NCBI RefSeq assembly: GCF_017876535.1
Contig: NZ_JAGIOF010000001.1
Span: 620,001-684,000 of the forward strand
Source of the DNA: Paeniglutamicibacter kerguelensis
GTDB taxonomy: Bacteria > Actinomycetota > Actinomycetes > Actinomycetales > Micrococcaceae
Length of the DNA stretch: 64,000 bases
Direction: 5' to 3'
Numbering within the stretch: the first letter of the stretch is position 1; the number at the start of each line of letters is the position of its first letter. This document shows, piece after piece, positions 35,334 through 42,728 of the stretch. Made by a program: the position numbers and the translations under genes. Under the pieces are notes generated by a model. That model was not told the origin of the DNA. It saw nothing but the letters and a program-made list of their open reading frames with translations, and searched no databases.

Positions 35334-38114
35334 CTAATTTGTGGGAGAAGCCGCACCGAACAACATGAAGAGCTGGGATTTGCGCTTGACGCCCAGCTTT
35401 TCGTACGAGGTCCGAAGACGTGCCTCGACCCCGCGCACGCTGAGCTGTACCTTTTTGGCAATTTCCTTGTTGGTAAGGCCTTCAATGGCCAGTTCCACCA
35501 CTTCTTGCTCGGGCCCCGAGAGCCTGGCAAGGAATGCCGGCCGTTGATCAATTACCGGGAGCGGCAGCGGTTGCGTTCGCGGGGCGGAGCCCAAGAACGC
35601 ATTGTTGCCAAAGATCGATGAATACGAGTCGTGCTTCTGCGTTGCGGCACTGGACGCTCCGAGCATGCTGAGTCGCTGGGCATGGGCCCGAAATGTTCGC
35701 ATGCGCTCATAATCGGAATCGCTGGAATCCCAAACATTCTCGGCTGCCTGAAATGCCGCGAGGGATGCGTCGCCGTCGAGCAGGAGAGCTTCGCAACGGG
35801 GCAAAACAATCTGAGCCCAGCGGTTTGGCGAGGTAGCGGTGTGTTCCTTGAAAAGTTCATAAATTTTTCGGGCTTCTTCTTGATTCTTGAGGTGGACATG
35901 GACTTCCACCAGGTCGGGTTCGAGACGCAAAAGATTGGGTTTGCTCAATGAACTGCCCAGATTTCGGCACCACGTCAGGTGCTGAAGGGCTTGGCCATAA
36001 TTTCCCTGGTCCAGGTAGGTGCGGCCCAAGATCGCATGCATACGGGCGCTGAAGTACTTGCGCTGGGTCGGCTCAATGGGCGAATTGAGTTCTTCAATGG
36101 CTTGACGCTGTTGCGCTTGATTGCCTGTGAAACCCCAGTACCAGATTCTAATCACGGAGGAAGCGTATGGGAGCAAATTCGGATCGGTGCCGGCTCGAAG
36201 AGATACCGCGACTGTTTCCATGGCTGCTTGTAGATGGCCCGCACGATACTCGTTTTCGGCCTGGTAAAGCCTGGCAACTTCGATGGCCAGGGAGAGCCTG
36301 TCCTGCCCGGCACTGAGCACCGAATTCAACAACGCGCGGGCAGCCGCGTAGTCGTCAGACAACGAAAGCACACGCGCCAAGAGAATGCGTGAGTGGTGTA
36401 TTCCCAGAGGCTCAATCTCGTTGAGTAGTTCGGCTACTTCAGCTGTGCTCCAGCGTTTGTTGCTGGGTGGCGGAGTAAGCAGAAGATCAAGCACTAAGCA
36501 CATGGCCCGGGCTTTGTCATGGTGAACCGGTTTTGCCAACAATGCGTGTTCACGAAGGAATTTAGCGGTGTCCAAATCGCCGCGTTCCACGAGGTAAAAC
36601 GATGCCACGGCGAGGACATGCCCAACGTTGCCTGGCTGTGTCGATCCGTGGTTCTGGACTAGATCGTGGCACTGCTGAATGTCGACGCTGTGGAACCGGA
36701 GGAAGTTCAACCGGAGAGCTAGGAGCGCTTGCTCAGGTGTGGGCGGAGTCGGTTGCGTCTTTCGAAGCCCTTGCTCGTAGCGCAGGGCATGGGAGACTTG
36801 GCCGAGCTCCAGCAGCGTTTGGGCGGCAATTTCAAGTGCATTGGCGAGAGTGCTGTCGTCCCCGGCCAGCGTTCGTCCGCGTTCAAGCATTTCAATGGCG
36901 CATTCAAGGGCTCCACGGTCAAGATACTGCAGCGCAGCTTGAACCAACGGTGGTGCCAACTCAACCGAAGGGTTCACAAAACTTTCATGCCACAGCTGCA
37001 CTGGGGCATTGGCCATGCGGAGAACCTCTGCCAACTGCCGATGGGCATCTGCGCGCTCGTGGGCTTCCATGGACCAATAAAGGCTGGTTCGAATCAACTG
37101 TGACTGAATGCTTAACAACCCGCCGCGTGAGCGCACAATGCCTGAGGCAATGAGTTCATCCAAGGTTGTCGTCTCATCGGGAATGAGCCATTGAAACGTC
37201 TCCAGCGGTGTCACGTAGGCACAAGACAGTAGTTGCAGCTGAGAAATTGCAGTCTTGCTGAGTAGCTGCAACTGCTGCTGCACGAGGTTGTCGGCGAGCG
37301 GACCCGACCGCAATGGCAGCATTAGCGGGTCTGACCCCGCCGATGGACCTTTTCCCAGGCTCCGCATGATTTCAACAATGGCCAGGGGCACACCATGGGA
37401 ATACTGGGCAACAGACATGGAGACCCCCAAATTTGGGGTGGATACAGCGGATTGCATGGCTAGCGCCATCGAATCCTTGAGGTTCAAGGGCTCCAACGCA
37501 AGCTCTGGAAGTCCATCGAATGGGCCGAAATCGTCTTTTGATTCTTTGGTGAGAACAACTCGTACGTTGGAACCCCGGAGGCGTCTAACTAGGATCCCAA
37601 TTACTTGTTTGCTTTCATCATCAAATTGGTCCGCGTTGTCGATGAGGATGAAGGTGGGCTCGTACCTGGCTTCGCGCACATGGCCTAGAACCTCAATGGC
37701 GACTTCAAAAGCGCTGGGGGCGTCCAAGGACTCGGTTCGTTTCTGGACTTTTTCGCACAACTCCGGCAAGTCCAAGGCATCAAGAACCATGTGTAATCCG
37801 GAATACGGCCATTGCGATTCGTGTGCGTTGGCTTTGACCAGAAATGCTCGTTCGTATAGCGACTGAATGGCAGAAAGCAGCGCGCTTTTGCCCATCCCAA
37901 GTTCTCCGGTCACCACAAGTGCTTGTTCATGGCCATCGAACATTTCGGCCACAACCCCAAGCTCGTAAGACCTGCCAATAAACCCCAATGTGTCTCCTGA
38001 CGCAGTTCTACCCGAGACCAGGCATGATGCCGATTTCAAGTAGATCCCCAATAGACCGATTGCGTTACAAGACCGTGTACAGAGTTGCGTGGAGAACCTC
38101 CCAAGGTGCTTCAC
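35334..38114 (-). CDS. large ATP-binding LuxR-family (MalT/LAL-like) transcriptional regulator
   Basis: Up to 926 residues. AAA/STAND ATPase with Walker A TGELGMGKSALL at 69-80 and Walker B-like PTFILIDNADQFD near 155, a long helical tetratricopeptide-like middle, and a C-terminal LuxR/GerE helix-turn-helix (LSGPEQEVVELAIEGLTNKE, LSVRGVEARLRTSYEKLGV) at about 865-915. The start is uncertain: the conserved part begins near GFIGRSYELG (residue 45), and a GTG at 38015 would remove 33 residues. Divergent from the PIG-L/GT2 gene set with a 488-base gap, so it probably controls that set. Lower GC than the housekeeping genes. Confidence 0.85.
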   Translation of the reverse strand: MKHLGRFSTQLCTRSCNAIGLLGIYLKSASCLVSGRTASGDTLGFIGRSYELGVVAEMFDGHEQALVVTGELGMGKSALLSAIQSLYERAFLVKANAHESQWPYSGLHMVLDALDLPELCEKVQKRTESLDAPSAFEVAIEVLGHVREARYEPTFILIDNADQFDDESKQVIGILVRRLRGSNVRVVLTKESKDDFGPFDGLPELALEPLNLKDSMALAMQSAVSTPNLGVSMSVAQYSHGVPLAIVEIMRSLGKGPSAGSDPLMLPLRSGPLADNLVQQQLQLLSKTAISQLQLLSCAYVTPLETFQWLIPDETTTLDELIASGIVRSRGGLLSIQSQLIRTSLYWSMEAHERADAHRQLAEVLRMANAPVQLWHESFVNPSVELAPPLVQAALQYLDRGALECAIEMLERGRTLAGDDSTLANALEIAAQTLLELGQVSHALRYEQGLRKTQPTPPTPEQALLALRLNFLRFHSVDIQQCHDLVQNHGSTQPGNVGHVLAVASFYLVERGDLDTAKFLREHALLAKPVHHDKARAMCLVLDLLLTPPPSNKRWSTAEVAELLNEIEPLGIHHSRILLARVLSLSDDYAAARALLNSVLSAGQDRLSLAIEVARLYQAENEYRAGHLQAAMETVAVSLRAGTDPNLLPYASSVIRIWYWGFTGNQAQQRQAIEELNSPIEPTQRKYFSARMHAILGRTYLDQGNYGQALQHLTWCRNLGSSLSKPNLLRLEPDLVEVHVHLKNQEEARKIYELFKEHTATSPNRWAQIVLPRCEALLLDGDASLAAFQAAENVWDSSDSDYERMRTFRAHAQRLSMLGASSAATQKHDSYSSIFGNNAFLGSAPRTQPLPLPVIDQRPAFLARLSGPEQEVVELAIEGLTNKEIAKKVQLSVRGVEARLRTSYEKLGVKRKSQLFMLFGAASPTN

Positions 38115-38602
38115 ATCCAGAAGGAAAATTCTGAAGGTTGCATTGCAACCCGCAGTCCCAAGTGCCTACTGGCTCTGTGGTCTCGCGCGACCGTGACTTG
38201 CCCACAGTTCACACTAATCCCATGGTTAACCACAAGACGTAGTGAGAATGTATTTGCTGACAACACGTGCAAGTCCAGTTCAGAGCAAAATCGTCCCCAG
38301 ATGTTCCGGCCTTGGGAGGCGTGGCAAAAATGCGTCGGGCAACCACATAGACGGGACGAGGTTAACCACACGGCGATGCGCGTCACTGTGGCGCCGCCCC
38401 TATTTCCCACATGAATCGTTGAAAATACCCCTTTTCTTGGAATCATCCTGCATTGTTGCTTGTGGCGGTGTTGAGCTTCGAGATCCACCACGAAACACCG
38501 AGGCATCGTCGGTTAGAGGCAAACGTCAGTTCTTGGGGAACAGGCGCTTGTTAGGGTAAAACAAGCTGCTGGTGGAATTATTCGCATGGGGGAATTCTGA
38601 GC
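38115..38602. other. 488-base divergent control region
   Basis: Separates the LuxR-type regulator from the deacetylase gene. It is AT-richer than the surroundings and has no convincing gene. It should hold the promoters of both units and binding sites of the regulator. A symmetrical element is listed separately at 38546. Confidence 0.5.
38546..38566 (+). promoter_or_regulatory. candidate operator overlapping a -10 box
   Basis: GCTTGTT (38546-38552) and AACAAGC (38560-38566) form a 7-bp perfect inverted repeat with a 7-base centre. The hexamer TAGGGT (38552-38557), an actinobacterial-type -10, is inside it. Located 37 bases before the deacetylase gene, a natural place for a regulator of the four-gene set. 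Confidence 0.4.
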
Positions 38603-39511
38603 ATGGGACTGTCAATTTTTGCGACCATTTTGGTTCTTGCTGTCGTACTGGCGGCCGGAACTGCAAAGGGCCGACGTTGGTTTGAACGCAACTATCGCCA
38701 CGGGATAAAAATGACCAAGGCCGTCATGATCGCCGGCACTGGTTTGGTGGCCTGGAACGCGCTTTGCGCCTTCTTGCCGCACCCGCCATGGGCGTCCGAT
38801 CTCTGCATCGCCACGACGCTGCTGTTCGTGGTCATCGCTGCCGCCACGGTGGAACGCTTCCGGATTCGTCCGATGGCGGTAAAAGACCGCCGGGTCATTC
38901 TGGCCATAGGCGCTCACCCGGACGACTTGGAAATTGCATGTGGCGGAACGCTGGCCAAGCTCGTTGATGCAGGACATGAAGTACACACCTTGGTGATGAG
39001 CCATGGTGCAGTGGGGGGAGACGTTCAACTGCGTCCCGGCGAAGCACGAAACGGTGCATCATTCATGGGGGTCACCGGGGTGCAGGTCTGCAACCTTCCC
39101 GATACGAACCTAGCGGCACACACGAATGAACTGGTTGCTGTCATTGAAGCCAGGATCAACGAGGTAAAGCCTGACATGGTCTTTACGCACTCGGAGAATG
39201 ATCACCACCAGGACCATCACGCGGTTCATTTGGCAACGTTGCGGGCCGCCCGCCGACACTCCTCGATCCTGTGCTTTGAAAGTCCATCGGCCACACGTCG
39301 CTTCAACCCCGCAGTGTTCGTGGACATCGAGGATTATTTGGATGTCAAGGTCCATGCGGTTGCCCAGCACAAGAACCAAGCAGGCAAGCCCTATATGGGA
39401 GCGGACAGCGTCCGCGGTGTCGCTGCATTCCGAGGGGCGCAGGCAAAGCAGCGTTTCGCGGAAGGTTTTGAACCGGTACGTATGCTCGGCTCGTCGATTG
39501 CGGGTCTGTAA
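38603..39511 (+). CDS. membrane-anchored PIG-L/LmbE-family N-deacetylase
   Basis: 302 residues. Two or three N-terminal membrane segments (about 3-20, 38-57, 66-82) followed by a PIG-L domain: GAHPDDLEIACGG at 103-115 with metal ligands His 105 and Asp 108 and likely base Asp 107, and the third ligand region HSENDHHQDHHAVH near 200-213. PIG-L enzymes remove acetyl from GlcNAc in GPI precursors, mycothiol (MshB) and bacillithiol (BshB) precursors. First gene of a four-gene unit with an ATP-grasp protein and a GT2 synthase; the next gene's ATG shares its last base. The domain probably faces the cytoplasm. Confidence 0.9.
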   Translation: MGLSIFATILVLAVVLAAGTAKGRRWFERNYRHGIKMTKAVMIAGTGLVAWNALCAFLPHPPWASDLCIATTLLFVVIAAATVERFRIRPMAVKDRRVILAIGAHPDDLEIACGGTLAKLVDAGHEVHTLVMSHGAVGGDVQLRPGEARNGASFMGVTGVQVCNLPDTNLAAHTNELVAVIEARINEVKPDMVFTHSENDHHQDHHAVHLATLRAARRHSSILCFESPSATRRFNPAVFVDIEDYLDVKVHAVAQHKNQAGKPYMGADSVRGVAAFRGAQAKQRFAEGFEPVRMLGSSIAGL

Positions 39512-40407
39512 TGAGAATCCTAATCACCGGGGCCAACGGCCCCGCAGGCCAAGCCCTGGGCGAGCAACTCCAAAATCTCGAACACACCGTTGTTGGTGTG
39601 GACATGGACACCACACCGAGCTCGTTTTTCGGGGTCATCGAACCAATCTGTGCCGCAGCCGATCCGCGGATGCTTGATCAATTGGCGGCATTGGTGGCCA
39701 AACACAACATTGACGTATTGATTCCCACCGTCAGCGACGAACTCCCGGCCGTCGCGATGGCTGCAGAGGGCGGACTTTTTGGGCACGCCCTGGCAGCGAT
39801 CGCTCCAGCAGATGGCGTAACCAAGGCCCACGACAAGTACGTCACCATGCGGGCGCTTGCCACGGCTGGGATCAATACCCCGCTCTTTGGGCTGCCCAGC
39901 GACTATGAAAGTGTTGAGGCCGCATTTGAAGCCATGGGAGCTCCATTGATCATCAAGCCGCGGGTAGGCCGCGGCGGCCGCGGAGTGCGTGTACTTGAAC
40001 GCAATGAGAGCATCGCCTGGGAGGACCTCACCGACAAACTAATTTTGCAGCAATACGCTTCGGGGATTGAATATGCACCCATGGTCTTCCGGGCGGGCGA
40101 TACCCATGCACCTTTGGTGGTTGTCGTTGAGAAGACCGAGCTGAAACAGGGGCGTGTCGGAAACGCGGTTAGTACCAAACGCGTAGAAAACAGGGGTGTT
40201 CCGGAAGTCGTTTCAGTTGCCGCAGGTGCGGTCCAAGCCTTGGGCCTGGTTGGTGCCGTCGATCTCGATATTCGCCGTCTGGCCAATGGGGACCCGGTAG
40301 TACTTGAAATCAATGCACGCTTTGGCGCGAACTCGTGCCAGGCTCCAGAAATCCTCGTGGAAGTACTGCAAGATGCCGCCGCACGTTGTCTGCAGGTCGC
40401 CAAATGA
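39511..40407 (+). CDS. ATP-grasp ligase (CarB/PylC-like), unknown substrate
   Basis: 298 residues. N-terminal Rossmann-like pre-grasp domain (RILITGANGPAGQALGEQL), then ATP-grasp with KAHDKYVTMRALATAGI near 107-123, LIIKPRVGRGGRGVRVL near 146-163 (ATP-binding Lys and Gly loop) and DLDIRRLANGDPVVLEINAR near 251-270 (metal-binding Glu and Asn). Enzymes of this fold join a carboxylate to an amine or thiol through an acyl-phosphate. Start overlaps the deacetylase stop by one base and the end overlaps the GT2 start (ATGA). A role on the amine freed by the deacetylase is inference. Confidence 0.88.
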   Translation: MRILITGANGPAGQALGEQLQNLEHTVVGVDMDTTPSSFFGVIEPICAAADPRMLDQLAALVAKHNIDVLIPTVSDELPAVAMAAEGGLFGHALAAIAPADGVTKAHDKYVTMRALATAGINTPLFGLPSDYESVEAAFEAMGAPLIIKPRVGRGGRGVRVLERNESIAWEDLTDKLILQQYASGIEYAPMVFRAGDTHAPLVVVVEKTELKQGRVGNAVSTKRVENRGVPEVVSVAAGAVQALGLVGAVDLDIRRLANGDPVVLEINARFGANSCQAPEILVEVLQDAAARCLQVAK

Positions 40408-41660
40408 TTCCATCGAACCTTGCAGTGGACGTCGTGACAGGCTCGATGGTTTTCATTGGCATGACTATTTTGATCTTCGGTCTGGCCAAGCTCGCTTACG
40501 TGCCGCTGGCACTATCCTTCTCAACGCTGGGATATAGGCGTAAACGTGCTCGTATGGCCACGTATTTGGATGAATTGCCGACGGTGAGTGTGATTGTGCC
40601 CGGGTATAACGAGGAAGCCGTCATCGAAAACTGTGTCAGCTCGATTCTGGCCAGCAAATATCCTCATGTCGAGGTGATTCTGGTCGATGATGGATCCACA
40701 GACGCCACGCCGAGGCTCATGGCCGAACTTGCAGCCTCGGATTCCCGCGTACGATGCATTCTCCAAAAGAACGCTGGCAAGGGGGCTGCCTTGAACCACG
40801 GGTTGCGGGAAAGCTCCGGGGAAGTACTGCTCTTTGTCGATGCGGACGGCATTTTTGGTTTGGACACCATTGAACAAATGCTCCGAGGTTTCAATGGTCC
40901 AAAAGTCGGTGCCGTCTGTGGAGATGACCGCCCCGTGAACCTCAATACCGTTCAGACCCGGCTACTCACAGTTATTTCGCATGTGGGAACCGGACTTGTC
41001 CGTCGCGCATTGACGATGCTTCATTGCCTACCCATTGTTTCTGGCAACGCCGGCGCGTTTCGGCGCGAGGTATTGGAACTTGCAGGTCCGTTGAATGAAG
41101 TAACCATTGGTGAGGACCTGGAGCTAACTTGGCGCATCCACAAAGCTGGATTCCGTGTGAACTTCGCACCACGGGCGCTGGTCTATGCCGAGTCGCCATC
41201 AACGCTGAAGGGACTATGGAAGCAACGGGTTCGCTGGGCCCGAGGTTTGCTGCAAACCCTGAAGATTCATCGACGCATGGTCGGCAATCCGACTTACGGC
41301 ATTTTCGGGATTTACCTGGCGTTCAATGCGATCAACATGGTATTGATCCCCTTGCTGCAAATGTTTGTGTTGCTTGCAATTCCGTTCCTGCTCCTGCACA
41401 ACGTAAATACACTGCCACAAGATGCTATTGCCTTGATCGCATGGCTGGGGTTGGCGTTGGCGGTTGCACTGTGTTTGTTCTCCATGGCGCTCAACAGTTC
41501 GATGAAGGACACCCGACATTTGTGGACCATACCGCTGTGGCCCCTATATTCGGTGTTTGTCGGACTCACCATGCTGGTGGCACTCATACAGGAAATTGGT
41601 GGACACCCGGCAAAGTGGAACAAGCTCAAACGGACCGGAGTAGTTTCAATTGCCCGATAA
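40404..41660 (+). CDS. processive GT2 glycosyltransferase, PgaC/IcaA-like
   Basis: 418 residues from ATG 40404. One N-terminal membrane segment (about 13-40), cytoplasmic GT-A domain with VPGYNEE (66-71), DDGSTD (95-100), DADG (146-149), GED (236-238) and QRVRW (274-278), then three C-terminal membrane segments (about 300-335, 342-362, 375-396). This D, D, D, QxxRW layout is that of inverting processive synthases such as poly-N-acetylglucosamine and hyaluronan synthases. It probably polymerises and extrudes a polysaccharide. Four-base overlap with the ligase gene shows tight coupling. Confidence 0.92.
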   Translation: MIPSNLAVDVVTGSMVFIGMTILIFGLAKLAYVPLALSFSTLGYRRKRARMATYLDELPTVSVIVPGYNEEAVIENCVSSILASKYPHVEVILVDDGSTDATPRLMAELAASDSRVRCILQKNAGKGAALNHGLRESSGEVLLFVDADGIFGLDTIEQMLRGFNGPKVGAVCGDDRPVNLNTVQTRLLTVISHVGTGLVRRALTMLHCLPIVSGNAGAFRREVLELAGPLNEVTIGEDLELTWRIHKAGFRVNFAPRALVYAESPSTLKGLWKQRVRWARGLLQTLKIHRRMVGNPTYGIFGIYLAFNAINMVLIPLLQMFVLLAIPFLLLHNVNTLPQDAIALIAWLGLALAVALCLFSMALNSSMKDTRHLWTIPLWPLYSVFVGLTMLVALIQEIGGHPAKWNKLKRTGVVSIAR

Positions 41661-41684
41661 ACATTCGATGGGCGCGCACTAACA

Positions 41685-42701
41685 ATGTGCGTCAACCGAA
41701 TGATCAATTATGGGTTTGAAGATGTCAGTAACCCCGCCACGGACTGGGCACTGCAATCATCGCTGCTTGCTTCCGCGGGAATCACCGGTGTGGCGCTTTC
41801 CGTGGGGAGGGTTGAGTGGAGTGCCTTTGTTCAGCGAAGCATCCCCGGAGCCTATCCGGACTCCATAGTCCAAGAGGGTTCCGACCTTGTGAAGAGTGCC
41901 ATTGAAACGCTGAAAAACTCCGGATTCACTGGTGAAATCGTACTTAGTGTCGATGCGCTCACACCCTTGATACTCAAGGCGCAACCCGAGCTGGCAGGAA
42001 TGGATGCCAAGGGGTACCCTTCAGCCGTTTTCGCCAGCGCCTGGGCCCTCACCAGAGGCCCGGTAGGTGATGGCTTGCTGGACTTTGTTTCCGAAGTGGC
42101 CCAGCGATACAAGCCCACGATGATCGGGCTGACCGAACTCATGATTGCCGAACATAGCTATGGCAACCGGGATTTGGCGCTCTACACGCAAGCCACGGGG
42201 AGCGCGCGATGGCCCGTGACCAAGGAAGGGGATCTCGATCAGGCGCACCCTTCCTTGGGGATGTGGCGGTCCCTCGAAATGGCAAAACTCATTTCACGGT
42301 TGAAGTCGGCTGTCCGCCAACATGGAGTTGAACTGGAAGTGGACGTGCGCTCGCCGGATCCGAGCCAGATGCGAGGACGTCCTGATAGCGGGCATGATTA
42401 CGCGATGTTGCTTGATGTCGCGGATCGATTGGCCGTTTGGCACTACGTGGGTATCGACGAGCATTCGCGGGGATTTTCTGAAGAGTATCGTGGCTCACTG
42501 AAAAAGTTCAAGACACACCAACTGGTCCTGAGCGTCGGGCTCTGGGCCGAGAACGGCACACTGAGTAACCAGGAACTCGATGAAACACTTCAAAAATGTA
42601 AAGACATCCCTCAGCTGAGCGTGACCCCGGCAAGTTTGCTCACCGAGGGACACTGGAAAGTTCTACAGAAGCATCGCCCCAAGGCCAGCGAGGGCCAATG
42701 A
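41685..42701 (+). CDS. putative TIM-barrel glycosidase of the four-gene unit, unassigned family
   Basis: 338 residues; starts 24 bases after the GT2 gene (ATG 41685, or 41700). No signal peptide. Alternating strand/helix pattern expected for a beta/alpha barrel: GITGVALSVGRVEW, GEIVLSVDAL, PTMIGLTELMIAEHSYG near 140-156, VELEVDVRSPD near 214 and RLAVWHYVGIDEHSRGF near 245. The segment after LTELMIAEH resembles in outline the glycosidase half of PgaB, but I cannot assign a family. Acidic residues in LTELMIAEH and GIDEH are catalytic candidates. Its company suggests it trims or cleaves the polymer. Confidence 0.65.
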   Translation: MCVNRMINYGFEDVSNPATDWALQSSLLASAGITGVALSVGRVEWSAFVQRSIPGAYPDSIVQEGSDLVKSAIETLKNSGFTGEIVLSVDALTPLILKAQPELAGMDAKGYPSAVFASAWALTRGPVGDGLLDFVSEVAQRYKPTMIGLTELMIAEHSYGNRDLALYTQATGSARWPVTKEGDLDQAHPSLGMWRSLEMAKLISRLKSAVRQHGVELEVDVRSPDPSQMRGRPDSGHDYAMLLDVADRLAVWHYVGIDEHSRGFSEEYRGSLKKFKTHQLVLSVGLWAENGTLSNQELDETLQKCKDIPQLSVTPASLLTEGHWKVLQKHRPKASEGQ

Positions 42702-42716
42702 GGGTCCTAAAAATCG

Positions 42717-42722
42717 TATGAT
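42717..42722 (+). promoter_or_regulatory. candidate -10 box of a leaderless transcript
   Basis: TATGAT ends 6 bases before the GTG start at 42729, predicting that transcription begins at the start codon. No ribosome binding site is visible. Marks a separate unit from the polysaccharide genes upstream. Confidence 0.5.
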
Positions 42723-42728
42723 TGGGCG

